Counted from the first letter of the stretch, positions 1 to 9,049 are shown. The stretch is DNA of 13,070 bases from Euperipatoides rowelli (GCA_003024985.2 PXIH01S0033581.1), one strand, 5' to 3'. Translations and numbers: made by a program. The notes: a model not told the origin generated them from the letters alone.

Positions 1-371
1 ACTAATAAAACAACTAATTAGTGTTAAGAATATCAAAAATATAAATGATATGAATTAAATTAAAGGAATAACATTTTTTTTACAAAAGGCTAAATTATGG
101 TAGTCTGGAGGGCTTGCCAAGTAAAAAAAATGCTAGTACAGAAAGTGTTAAAAGTATTTTGTTTTTCAATCCTCAAATACTTTTCAAATATATTTACCGT
201 CATATACTGTATATTTTATATATGTAGGTTACTATGTACAGTATAATCTTTAGAACAAATACATGTATTGTAGCATAGTTTTCCTATTAAGAAGATTGTG
301 TTAACTATATACCGTAATATTTAATCAACAGCACATCCTTTCTATGACTACACTTAAGCTATTCCTGAAAA

Positions 372-663
372 TGAAGAAAGTACGATATCAAACTTTTTAA
401 AAAATAATTTAACTGAAAATTCAAATTTACAAAACTTGAAGCTTTCAAGAAGTGTCCTAGGCACAAAAAAATATACCAGTTTTATAAATTTCACTTATGT
501 TGAAAGTCAATTTTGGAAAGACAACAAAAACCAAAATTAATGATTAGTCTAATCATTAATTTTGGTTTTTACATTTTAAAACTAACATTTGAAAGTATCT
601 GGGGGCACTTTTGAATTTTCAGTTAAATTATTTTTTAAAAGGTTTGATATCACACTTTCTTCA
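372..663. repeat. Fold-back inverted repeat (MITE-like), with inner hairpin
   Basis: The arm 372-425 is almost the reverse complement of 610-663 (about 54 bp with a few mismatches). Both share the blocks TGAAGAAAG, GATATCAAAC and AATTTAACTGAAAATTC, read on opposite strands. Inside lies a perfect 21-bp inverted repeat, 526-546 with 550-570, around a 3-base loop. The spacers on either side of this hairpin differ in length, so the whole is not one simple palindrome. No open reading frame or clear target duplication is visible. It is probably a non-autonomous fold-back or MITE copy; the family is not recognised. Confidence 0.7.
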
Positions 664-1041
664 CTTTATGAAATAATATGCAAACAGGAAAAAAAGTACA
701 GTTATATTTTATTTTCATTGTATCAAATGTGAAAAGCCTATCTCCCATAAAATAGCTGTGAATAATGAATTCAATTTGAGTTCCTTTTCAGAATTTTTTT
801 TTTTTTTTACTTTTTTTTTGTGTTGAATCAGTCTTATGACAATTCAAAATAAGAAAAAAATCTCTCCACACTTTTGAACAGTAATATCGCCTGCAGCAGG
901 AGGGTTAAATATGAGATTTTAAACATATTTTGGTCTATATAATGTAGGCTACTAATCAGCAATTTTAACATGAAGTTAAATATGTTTGGTTTGACTTTGC
1001 TATTTTATAATTTTAGCTGATGTGATTAACCAGTGAAATTA

Positions 1042-1161
1042 ATAAGTAATTAATTTGTCTAATCCAACTGATAGCTTATTAATATTTGTATGATAGTGGT
1101 ACCTACTATCATACAACATATTAATAATCTATCAGTTGGATTATACAAATTAATTACTTAT
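1042..1161. repeat. Near-perfect 120-bp palindrome (hairpin element)
   Basis: The sequence from 1042 to about 1097 is the reverse complement of about 1105-1161, with two substitutions and a one-base indel, and the centre is GGTACC. The arms meet with almost no loop, so transcribed RNA could form a hairpin of about 56 bp. It lies about 100 bases before the acceptor of the exon at 1264. It is probably a short fold-back transposon; no target duplication could be set with confidence. Confidence 0.8.
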
Positions 1162-1263
1162 ATATGCTTATATTTTTAAATAAAATATTTAAAAAACAAT
1201 AGGATTTTTTTTTATTTCATTATTTATATGATTATTTTTATTTCTTGTTACACGTGAATTCAG

Positions 1264-1382
1264 GCTCATCTATGATAATGTGACCCATCAAACTACAAAC
1301 TCTCCTGGTGTAGACATTAGAATTCCAGGTTTCGGAAATACCAGTACAGTTGAATATTTGGACCCTAGTAAAGCATCCGCAG
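1264..1382 (+). CDS. PLA2G15: Internal exon of PLA2G15-like lysosomal phospholipase A2
   Basis: This exon encodes part of a lipid hydrolase of the LCAT/PLA2G15 family (phospholipase A and transacylase activity on lysosomal phospholipids in the mammalian member). The acceptor AG is at 1262-1263 after a T-rich tract, and the donor is G|GTAATC. The exon holds the last base of a split codon, 39 whole codons and the first base of the next. The peptide begins (R)LIYDNVT, includes GVDIRIPGFGNTSTVEYLDP and ends SKASA(G). The family pattern V-R-V-P-G-F-G followed by E-[FY]-L-D-P-S-K is clear. N-V-T and N-T-S are possible N-glycosylation sites, fitting a secretory or lysosomal route. The exon before it, with signal peptide and oxyanion loop, is outside the window. 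PLA2G15 fits better than LCAT here and in the next exons, but orthology needs a tree. Confidence 0.93.
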
Positions 1383-2974
1383 GTAATCTTTATTTTTTTC
1401 AATGTGTCAGTATTTTTTTGTTTTACACATACAGTTCTGTGGAATAATATAGTCAATAATGATAGTTTTATTCAGAATATAAAGAAATTTCATGTACATT
1501 ACATACAGTATACTATACACCAGTCATCAATCTGCATCACAATTAGGACAAACGTATAAGTAATTTTATCAATAAACTACATAATCAATTCTCCAAGTAT
1601 TTTAATATGAAAAAATAATACTGTGATAGACACTAAAAAAAGTATTTGCATTATTATTTTAAGTATTTACTTATAGTAAAACAACAACTTCTTACTTTTG
1701 CATGTTATAATTAAATATATTTTATTGATTATGTTATTAACCGATTATAAGAACAAAATATTTTCATTTCATATAAGATAGTAATTAGAACTACACTTAA
1801 ATACTTTTCATAAAATGTCTATTTGTCAATATATGATTAAAATGATCACAAGCTTAGGTTAGTTAACAATTTATAATATTTCACCCCTAAAATATATATA
1901 TTAATTAAAATATAAACATTTTAATTACTATAATTTGAAACAAATTGTTGGAAATGGCTAATAAAGGTGAACCAAGTTCCTATTTATCTTTCCTCCTCCC
2001 CTCTTCCTGGCAGGGTTATAATGAAAAAAAGAAATAATTCAATTTTTTTTTAAATAAAAGTTATGTGCGAAATATATCTTGTGTTTTAAAATTGATTTAA
2101 TTTTTTTTTGTGGGTTAGTATTTTACTGTATGGAATAGTAAATATAATGCATCACTGTTCCGTACGAACAGTATCCAAAAATATTAAAGTCATACACTAA
2201 TATACTGTAGATTTAAGTTATTAAAAATTGATATAAATTTCCTGATTTTTTTTTTCCATAAACTATAACAATCCTAAGTTACTATGAAATTTAATTTAAT
2301 TTTATTAGAATTTAGTAACATAGATATAACAAGTTACTAAATATAATGATTTTGACTTATTTACACACATCTTTCACTTTCAATCCGTCTTTCCGAACAA
2401 CTTTATATGGGCCATCTAAAATGGATATTTTCATCTTTTTCAAGTTTTGATATGTTTGTTTCTGGCTCATTCATACTGAGTTAATAATTTTGAACAATTT
2501 AGCTAAATACCGTAATAAACCATAAAATGCTTTTGTTACATGGAGAATTAAAAAAGATCATACAAAATTTAGTTTGACATTGGCTTCTTTTCTTTAAAAT
2601 TAACATTTAAATCAAACTTAATAATTGAATAATGTTTGGTTCACATTATAAAAATAATTTTTACTGTAAATGTATTTTATATTTTTAACCCCTTAAACTC
2701 GGATGACCGATATTTTGGTCATTACAGTAAGTGCCAATTTGTCGGATGACGCCTTTATCGGTCATAGCGAGATATTTTTATTAATCTTTTTTTTTTCAAG
2801 AAATACACTATCATTTATAGTGCTTAAATAATTATTACATTTTAAAGTNTTAAAAATATTAAAAAATGTATAGAAATATGATAGCTTTTCAAAATAGAAT
2901 TTTATAAGAATGTAAACTGACTCGTAATAATGTATTGTTTCAATCTGCAGTAATAAAAAAATATTAATCCTAAA

Positions 2975-3028
2975 GGATCATTTACAAATGAAGAAATACA
3001 ATGATTTGTAGACAACTTGAGTGATAAT
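2975..3028 (+). pseudogene. piggyBac-type transposase, N-terminal fragment before LINE insertion
   Basis: Reading 2975-3028 gives GSFTNEEIQ, a TGA stop at 3002-3004, then FVDNLSDN. An acidic, low-complexity start with a TxEEI-type segment is usual for piggyBac transposases. The frame reaches the LINE insertion point at 3028 exactly in phase with the reading resumed at 4489, where the codons for Asp-Asn are repeated because they lie in the target-site duplication. The piece is short, so the call rests mainly on that continuity and on the stronger match downstream. No start codon could be chosen. Confidence 0.5.
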
Positions 3029-4487
3029 AATTATTATTATTATTAAACCTTTATTGGTATAAAAGAGAAATAATACAAACAATATCAATAAACAAACAAA
3101 AGACAATTAAATCAGCATTCTCCTACACACAGTGTGAAGTAGGCTATATCAAGTAATACAACAACTAACTTATAGTATTTCACCTTCAATACAAATTATA
3201 ATAAAATCTATTAATAAACATATTTAAATAATCCTGTACAAGAACAATAAAACTCTTCTTTACAGTACGGTAACTTCCCTTATTTCTCTTGGTAGACCAT
3301 TAAAATTTTTTGCAGCTCCAATAATGGGTGATTTATCAGTAAATTTCAGTCTTGATCTATCATTTTTTACCAAACTGCCAGTTCTATCATTAGAGAATTT
3401 AATATCATTAATTTTAAATCATGATATTTACCAGCTCTAACCTCAAAAATAAATTTACATTTTTTTTAGTATATCTTGACCATACAGTCAAGTTCTAACA
3501 TTTTCAGTCTTTAATATAATCATTTGAATTATTACCAACCTTAAACAATATTTGTTTAGTACAGGTATGTTGCACTCTTTCCAATTCATCATACTAAATC
3601 TTTGACGGAGACCAAGACAAGACACCATAATCAATAATAGGTATCACATAAGGACTATACAATTTAGACAAAATACAAATATTTGTAGGCCTACCATTAA
3701 AACAATATTTTAATGAATACCATGCTTTTTTACTTTTAGTAATAATATGGTTAGTATGATCACAAAATATCAAATTCTCATCAATTATTATTCCAAGTAA
3801 TTTAGTGCTATTTTTTTGTTGGTATATGGGCATCACCAATTATATACAGTATCTAGGAAGATCAATATTTCTATTATTGTTCTATGTATTCTAAGATGAA
3901 TAGACTTGTCGGAGTTCACCAATAAATTATTATCCGATGACCAAACTTCAGTTGAATCAATATCTTTTTACAAGTCAATACAGTCAGAAAAGTTTTCAAT
4001 TTGTTTACAAATTGTTGTGTCATCACAGTATTGTAACAGACTAGAATGAGCAATCGTATCAGGTAAATTACTGACATAAATATTATATACAGTAGGTAAG
4101 GACTCTTAATTCCTCCCTGAATTACTTCCTCAAGTATTGGAACACTTACAGATACACATTTGCCATTCTTAGAACCGTATTTAACATACATTGATCGCTA
4201 AAATCATTTTCAATTAAGCCACACATCTCTATCAATGTTTAATTCTATCAGTCTCTTCACTAATTTGTTATGATTTATACTTCATAGCATTGTATAGACA
4301 AACATTCAAGGCTCATGAAAGCTTCATGTATTAGAATCATCATCAATAATTCACAGCTATGATTTCCCGTAAAACGAAATTGGATAATCTTTTCACTTAC
4401 AGTCTGTTGATAATTATTTTGTCTAATATTTTTGATTCTGATTACATTTTTTTCACAGTTAACTAATGATTCTTCACAGCTAAGCAA
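3029..4487 (-). mobile_element. 5'-truncated Jockey/CR1-like non-LTR retrotransposon
   Basis: A LINE copy of about 1.46 kb on the minus strand. Its 3' end lies at the left: AATAAAGG followed by an (AAT)n tail at about 3029-3060 (the + strand shows ATT repeats). The 7-base duplication TGATAAT flanks it at 3022-3028 and 4488-4494. Only the reverse transcriptase and C-terminal part of ORF2 remain; the endonuclease and ORF1 are missing, the usual outcome of incomplete reverse transcription. It sits inside the transposase gene of the piggyBac-like element and so arrived later. The exact clade (Jockey, CR1 or relatives) cannot be settled by eye. Confidence 0.85.
3260..4425 (-). pseudogene. Degraded LINE reverse transcriptase (ORF2 C-terminal half)
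   Basis: Conserved segments follow one another on the minus strand but in several frames, separated by stops and frameshifts. They are QFRF plus NHS (finger, about 4412-4313), NHNKLVKRLIELNID (about 4276-4216), IQGGIKSPYLL (about 4130-4100), the catalytic box Q-Y-C-D-D-T-T-I (Y-C-D-D codons at 4030-4019), WSSDNNLLVNSDKS (about 3945-3890), LLGIIIDENL (within 3839-3594), LERVQHT (about 3580-3560), and a C-terminal stretch with AAKNFNGLPREIREV ending at a stop at 3260-3262. This order matches the palm, thumb and tail of Jockey/CR1-type reverse transcriptases. The active-site aspartates survive, but the gene is clearly inactive. Confidence 0.88.
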
Positions 4488-4488
4488 T

Positions 4489-4855
4489 GATAATGAGGAA
4501 ATATTTAGCTGCCTAGTTCTCCAACAACCCCGCTCAACCCTCCAACCACTACCTACTCCTTTATTCCACGTTTTCAACATAATTTAGCACCCAACCATTT
4601 AATACCTCATTTAGAATGGAACAAAGATGTAGAATTGCCGATTCCATTTCCTTTTACTGGAAATCCTGGATTGATAATAAATATTTTAGATTTTGTAAAA
4701 GTTTTTCTTTCTCATAAATTTTTGTCAATAATACAAAAATTACGGGAAACTTTGCTGAGAACTAATAAAATGAAAAAAAAATCTTTGATGGCTAACTGGG
4801 AAAAAAACAAATAATTTTAGCAATATTTATGCTTATAAATGAAAAAAATATAATG
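4489..4855 (+). pseudogene. piggyBac-type transposase, N-terminal fragment after LINE insertion
   Basis: Reading resumes as DNEEIFSCLVLQQPRST in the same phase as the fragment before the LINE. It shifts frame near 4575 and continues as LEWNKDVELPIPFPFTGNPG, then INILDFVKVFLSHKFLSIIQ and LRETLLRTNK. A further shift near 4810 gives QIILAIFMLINEKN. The order matches the start of the piggyBac transposase domain (DDE_Tnp_1_7): an F-x-G-x-P-G-like segment, a helix with D-F and paired aromatics, an L-x-x-x-x-x-T-N segment, then a hydrophobic A-I-x-x-x-x-I-N block. The fragment stops just before the hAT element at 4885. The DDD catalytic residues are absent from the window. It is a pseudogene with at least two frameshifts. 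Confidence 0.65.
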
Positions 4856-4884
4856 TATACAATACAGTATTATATACTGTATAC

Positions 4885-5615
4885 CAGGGGTCTCAAACTC
4901 AATTACTAGGAGGGCCAATTAGGAAATATCCCAAGATATGCGGGGCCACACCACAAACCCCCCCCCTCCCCCCCAGGGTCCATTGCAAAAAAATTATTCC
5001 CATATACTTAAAGAAATGTACAATAATCAAGATTAAATTTCAAAAGTAGTTTTGTTAATTCAAAAGCAAGGTAACTTAAAAAGGGGATAATATAATTAAC
5101 TTTACTTGACCATATGTTACTCATATACACCTATAATAATTATACATGACAATATTAGATATAGACTTTATTAAAAAGAGGAATAACAACTTTTTTTCTG
5201 GGAGAGTTAAGTAAAGATGTTTAACAATATAACAACCTATAAATAGACGAAAAGCATACATTTGTGGCCACTCCGACTGTCTGATTGAAATACATTAAAA
5301 AAAAATAGCTGCCTGAAAGAAAAATTTTATACAACAACTCAGTTTTAAACCACATTTATTAAAAATTAAAGTTAAACTGTCTAAAAACGATACATTTCTA
5401 TCAGTCTGAATGTCAAAAAAACAAACTGTCTGATAGAAATATTTATAGAGCGCTGGTTTAAAGTTTTGCTTTATAAAAAAAAGCCATTAAATTTTAATTG
5501 CCAGACATTTGCAGGCGGGCCGCAATCAATGTCTTTATTTTAGTTTGACAAAGGGCCGCACTAGATGGCAAATAGGGCCGCATGTGGCCCCCGGGCCGCG
5601 TGTTTGAGACCCCTG
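4885..5615. mobile_element. hAT-type non-autonomous DNA transposon
   Basis: A 731-bp element begins CAGGGGTCTCAAAC and ends with the exact reverse complement of those 14 bases. A perfect 8-bp duplication, CTGTATAC, lies at 4877-4884 and 5616-5623. The CAGGG-type ends and the 8-bp duplication are hallmarks of the hAT superfamily. The tips are G+C-rich (GGGCC and GGCCGC blocks, a C run at 4961-4974) while the core is A+T-rich. There is no transposase reading frame. Inner repeats of CTGTCTGATxGAAAT occur near 5277 and 5426, with an inverted copy near 5388. It is best called a non-autonomous hAT copy inside the piggyBac-like element. Confidence 0.92.
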
Positions 5616-6294
5616 CTGTATACTGTATAATGAGGGGGAAAAAATGATTTTTTTTTTTTTTCACTTTTTAAGCTGATATTTAGACTGCAATTTCATAAAC
5701 AAAACTTAACATAAATTAAAATTTCAATGTAGTATTTTGTAGACCATTTCATTACCTTTCTAATTGTAAATAATATTACATATTTACATAAAAATTTAAT
5801 AATTTTAAAAGACATGAACAAAATAGGTTAAAATCATGAAAATAGTGGATATAAATGGGCACAAAACTAACATTTATGTCGGATGGGAAGGGGTTAAACA
5901 ATTACCAAATGCAACAAAAGCCTATTTTTGATAGAAAAAGCAAACTGCATGAAGAATTTTCGGTTCTAAATACAAATGTATTTAAAATATATATATTTGA
6001 TACATGTACGATAAAAGCTCTTTATAACGAACTTCAGGAGCACAGAAATTTTTCGCTTTACTGAAATTTCGTTTTAGATAAAAATGCTAATTCATGAAGA
6101 ATAAAAAATGATCAAAATATTGTAGTGTTTATAGTTTATAGAAAACATATCAAAAATAAACAAAATTATCCAAGGATTTTTAATATTGTAGAGTATTATG
6201 ATTGTACAGTACCTAATGTAAAAAAAAACATTATGATTGATGCAGAAAATGATCCAACTATTTTAAAATTTATTGTATTGTATGTGTACAAATA

Positions 6295-6306
6295 TACAGT
6301 ACTGTA
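6295..6306. repeat. 12-bp perfect palindrome TACAGTACTGTA
   Basis: Two copies of the over-represented heptamer TACAGTA/TACTGTA overlap here to make a perfect 12-bp palindrome inside the pogo-like element. It is the only overlapping pair among the 29 copies in the window. A binding site for a dimeric protein is conceivable but unsupported. Confidence 0.5.
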
Positions 6307-6425
6307 TACATCACAGTGAAAACATTAGGTCAATAGCCTAGAATAAAAAAAAAAACATCTTGTAGGTGTTTTATTGTACAGTAAGTAGCAAACTTTTAAT
6401 ACACTTTAATTTTTTTTTATTAAAG

Positions 6426-6566
6426 TTACTTTATGAATGTTGACAAAATGGAAGGCACAATTCCAAGTTCCTTAGCAACATCACATTTTTTTTTGCCTGC
6501 ATCCACTGTCTCCCATATTTTTATTTCTCTTCATGAGAGAATATGATGTTTTTTATTAGATTTTTT
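6426..6566 (-). pseudogene. pogo/CENP-B-type DNA-binding domain fragment
   Basis: The minus strand reads KKSNKKHHILS, a stop at 6531-6533, then REIKIWETVDAGKKKCDVAK, ELGIVPSILSTFIK and a stop at 6426-6428. This closely follows the N-terminal helix-turn-helix of pogo/Tigger transposases and CENP-B-like proteins: basic start, L-x-x-K-x-x-I-[IL], a G-K-K-K turn, D-V-A-K-E-[LF]-G-I, then P-S-T-L-S-T-[IF]-[LI]-K. In an active element it would bind the transposon ends. The internal stop and the lack of any catalytic domain make it a pseudogene. The terminal inverted repeats around it support the assignment. Confidence 0.8.
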
Positions 6567-7623
6567 TTGAGTCAACCCTAATATTGCAATTTTATTGCGT
6601 GAATCAAAATCAAGAAATGAGAGGAACAGATTTTGATTACTTTATAATAATATTTAATTATATTTTATGTTTACTTGTTTATAATGAAGTAAAAAATAAT
6701 AATACACAGTATTGTTCTTTGTATCTTTTACTGTAACTAAGAGATACCAATACATATTTAATTTGTTTTGAATAAAGTTTAAAAAAGAATAAAGCAAGTA
6801 AAGGGAGATTATCTGCTGAACTAATAATTTGTTGTATAAAAATACATTTTGGTTGTAAGGACTGTAAAAAGCATTCATTCTAATGATTTTTTTCATTGTA
6901 CACTGATTTTTCGTTGTAATGGAACATTTTAACCTTGATCTCATTGGAAATCTGTAGGAGATAAAATAATTTTTTGTTCTATTGCAATGTTAGTTGTAAT
7001 GGACTTCATTGTAAAGAGCTTTTACCTGTATATGAGCTACTCCCAGCTCTTCCAAATTCGTAGAAATTTGGAAGGAAATAGGTCTTATAATGCTAACAAT
7101 ATTATACTAATTTCGATAAATTTGGGTTGCTTTTTAATAGATGAGAGAGGATTCTATATGATTTTTTTCTAAATTAAAATATCACTATTAATTTTTTTGC
7201 ATAAAGGAAAAAACAGTAGTTGAATAAACAGTTATATGTCCAAAATGTTTTTTAAAAAAATTATAATTGCTAGCAATTATTTGGTATAATAAGTAATTGT
7301 TAGCAATTATTATATACAGTACATCCAGTAGAAAGCTTCATTTTAAAATAAATAAATAAATAATGATAAACTTATCCAGCTTTCTGTAATTTGTTCTTAT
7401 GTTTTGATTGGTTCATATAAAATGGATAATTTTCCACAATTTTGATAAAATTAAAATAATTTCAGGGAAACCTCCATTGATCCAATTCTAATAAAAATTT
7501 TTCACTCATATAGTCACAAAAACATTTACACATCACTTATTTGACTATTTTGAACAAGATTATTGTTAGATAATTAACACCATTCCTATCATATCATATA
7601 CTGTAACTTAGAGATTTAGACCA

Positions 7624-7786
7624 AATTTCAAAACTTTTTTATTTTACTAAAGGATGGTTTATTTCAAGTTTAAAGCATATTAGATACAGTATATGTGTTA
7701 TTTATCGATTATTATAGGCTAGGAAGAATAATTTATAAAATAAACTTGAAATAAACCATCATTTAGTAAAATAAAGTTTTGAAATT
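7624..7786. repeat. Fold-back inverted repeat just upstream of an exon
   Basis: The arm 7624-7672 is the reverse complement of 7740-7786 apart from a 3-base length change in a T run and about one substitution. The shared core is GATGGTTTATTTCAAGTTTA. The loop is about 67 bases and contains a TACAGTA and a TAGGCTA heptamer. It ends 55 bases before the exon at 7842, so in the pre-mRNA it could form a hairpin next to the acceptor. It is probably a small MITE; no duplication of the target was defined. Confidence 0.78.
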
Positions 7787-7841
7787 CTGTCAAGATTATT
7801 GTTGCTATTTAGATGATAATATTAAATTTATTTAATTACAG

Positions 7842-7940
7842 GACTTTATTTTGCCAAATTGGTTGATGTTTTAGTAGAATGGGGATATGAAAGAGGAGTA
7901 TCTGTTAGAGGTGCCCCATATGATTTTAGAAGAGCTCCGA
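7842..7940 (+). CDS. PLA2G15: Internal exon of PLA2G15-like lysosomal phospholipase A2
   Basis: A 99-base exon with acceptor TTACAG| at 7840-7841 and a consensus donor A|GTAAGT. Two bases complete Gly from the previous exon, 32 whole codons follow, and one base starts the next codon (A|AT, Asn). The peptide reads LYFAKLVDVLVEWGYERG and then VSVRGAPYDFRRAP. This is the family segment Y-F-x-x-[ML]-V-x-x-L-V-x-W-G-Y-x-R-G-x-x-V-R-G-A-P-Y-D-[WF]-R-[RL]-x-P, part of the alpha/beta-hydrolase core before the nucleophile. The usual Trp of P-Y-D-W is Phe here. R-G-A-P-Y-D and the R-R-A-P end favour PLA2G15 over LCAT. The frame is open throughout, with no sign of decay. Confidence 0.94.
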
Positions 7941-8100
7941 GTAAGTACCATTTGTTATGTAATTGTAGTTTTCCATTACTAAAAACAACCCAGAAACTAT
8001 AACTAAACACGGTCAGATGGTTTATATTGTGGATATTGTAACTGTTATTTTATAACTAAATTTATTAGATAACTAAATTTATTAGGTAATAAATTTTATT

Positions 8101-8280
8101 CAATGTGGGAGGGGCATTAAGACAATGCAAAATGCTAAGCTTAGATGAGGAATTTGAGCATGACATCATCTAGCAAGAATCAATACCATAATACTATTGC
8201 TAATCCGCTTTTCCCTTGTACACATAATAAAGATAAAAAAGAAAGAAATGCAAAATATATACTTAAAGAAATGTACAGTA
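8101..8280 (+). repeat. Possible retroelement 3' end plus a 21-base repeat
   Basis: The segment is less A+T-rich than its surroundings and ends in an A-rich, AATAAAG-containing tail (about 8225-8250), which looks like the 3' end of a LINE or SINE. Straight after it, 8257-8277 is identical over 21 bases to 5002-5022 inside the hAT-type element. No protein motif is clear in any frame. Family unknown; the call rests on composition and tail shape only. Confidence 0.3.
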
Positions 8281-8615
8281 GACTAAATATAATTACTCTA
8301 ATTTTTATAACAATTCAAATATAATTTAAAGATAAAGAAAGAAATACTTGTAATTAATTAAAATCCGTTATGACAGCCAATTATTGCATTGAAATCCTGA
8401 TCAGAAATTAAACATGCAAATTCTTAGTCATCTCTAAATTAATTAGACATTCATGTTTATGTTAAAATAGGAATAGTTCGGTTGAAATTAAAAATAATAA
8501 ACTCTTGTTTTTTCTTATTCATGCCTTGAACGCTTTTACCAGTGATGTTAAAAAAACAATGAAATGCTATCTGGCAATCAATAAATCAAAATTTCGCATT
8601 TTTTAAAACAATGAA

Positions 8616-8632
8616 TTGTAATGGACTTCATT
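8616..8632 (+). repeat. Short match to the pogo-like element's right end
   Basis: The 17 bases TTGTAATGGACTTCATT recur at 6994-7010, just inside the right inverted repeat of the pogo-like element. The flanking bases here (TTAACAATATATAAAGCT) resemble that end only loosely. It may be a fragment of a second copy of the same family, or chance in a biased sequence. Confidence 0.3.
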
Positions 8633-9049
8633 TAACAATATATAAAGCTAGTATACGGTACTTGTATGGCATACTATTAACAGGGAATAAACAAAATTAA
8701 TGTCCTATTTCAGAATTTCAATAAAGAATCAATTTTTGCACAACTTTAATAATACAAGATCAAAGGAAAGGAATTACAGTATGATTAGATTAATTTAAAC
8801 TAAGATATAATAAAGGAGCTCAAAAGCAAAAGGTAGGATAATTTTAAAATTGATTTGGTTTAGAAAGTGAAAGGAAATTTTATGAGCAGCTTTAAATTAT
8901 ATTTATGGCCATTTGCAATTTTTATGACTTGTTCCGTTTTATTTATTTGTGAGTAAAAAAACCAAAAACAATTGATCTACTTAAAGCTTCTGGAATGGAA
9001 ATAATATACATCAATAAAGGTCCACTCATCATTAGTACTTTATTATTAA

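Larger units (their letters stand above)
1..1263 (+). other. Intron upstream of first visible exon (partial)
   Basis: Intron sequence of the phospholipase gene; its donor lies before the window. It is A+T-rich with many stops in all frames and shows no coding block that I can support. It holds two fold-back repeats (372-663 and 1042-1161) and two TACTGTA/TACAGTA heptamers (205, 237). The end is a T-rich tract followed by the acceptor AG at 1262-1263. Regions 1-371 and 664-1041 show only T/A homopolymer runs. Confidence 0.75.
2689..5893 (+). mobile_element. piggyBac-like element, TTAA-flanked, interrupted and internally deleted
   Basis: Both ends abut TTAA (2685-2688 and 5894-5897) and start with CCCCTT read inward, matching the piggyBac hallmark of TTAA target sites with CCC-type ends. 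Beyond those six bases the two ends match poorly. The left end has subterminal structure: a 10-bp inverted repeat ATGACCGATA (2703-2712 with 2756-2765) and two copies of TCGGATGAC. Inside, on the + strand, are pieces of a piggyBac-type transposase N-terminus, split by a LINE (3029-4487) and followed by a hAT element (4885-5615). The rest (5624-5893) is too short for the catalytic domain and shows no such sequence, so the copy is dead. Region 2766-2974 shows no coding sequence. The transposase remains are firmer evidence than the termini. Confidence 0.65.
6009..7028 (-). mobile_element. pogo/Tigger-like DNA transposon, internally deleted
   Basis: A 1,020-bp element lies between TA dinucleotides (6007-6008 and 7029-7030). 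Its left end reads CGATAAAAGCTCTTTATAACGAA; the right end, reverse-complemented, reads CAGGTAAAAGCTCTTTACAATGAA. TA target sites and C-A-G ends with TCxTTATAACGAA-like inner bases are typical of the pogo/Tigger group. The minus strand carries a broken CENP-B/pogo-type helix-turn-helix (6426-6566). No DDE domain is visible in the roughly 400 bp left for it, so the copy is internally deleted. The left tip seems to lack one base relative to the right. Confidence 0.75.
1383..7841 (+). other. PLA2G15: 6.46-kb intron filled with transposon remains
   Basis: The intron runs between the exons ending at 1382 and starting at 7842. The donor is GTAATC and the acceptor is TTACAG with a weak pyrimidine tract. 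The split codon G|GA rejoins as Gly, as expected in the family. It contains a piggyBac-like element with a nested LINE and hAT element (2689-5893), a pogo-like element (6009-7028) and a fold-back repeat (7624-7786). I see nothing supportable in 1383-2684 or 7031-7623 beyond A+T-rich sequence, a short (AAAT)n run near 7345-7365, a paired AATTGCTAGCAATT-type palindrome around 7265-7310, and scattered TACTGTA/TACAGTA heptamers. Confidence 0.9.

Noticed and set aside
1238-1559. Reading frames on both strands over the first exon (minus 1238-1456 and + 1350-1559)
   Set aside because: Both overlap the well-supported exon 1264-1382 in other frames or run into the intron; neither shows a family motif.
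4961-4974. C-rich run as a possible functional element
   Set aside because: It lies inside the hAT-type element near its G+C-rich tip and is explained by that repeat.
5855-6319. Two + strand frames of 60-70 codons at 5855-6064 and 6125-6319
   Set aside because: The first crosses the piggyBac and pogo element ends; both are A+T-rich with no motif and lie inside non-coding transposon sequence.
6654-7172. Minus frame 6654-6944 and + frame 6987-7172
   Set aside because: They lie in or across the pogo-like element, with a composition expected from A+T-rich DNA and no transposase motif in those frames.
7345-7365. (AAAT)n run as a retroelement tail
   Set aside because: No retroelement body or target duplication next to it; it reads as a simple microsatellite.
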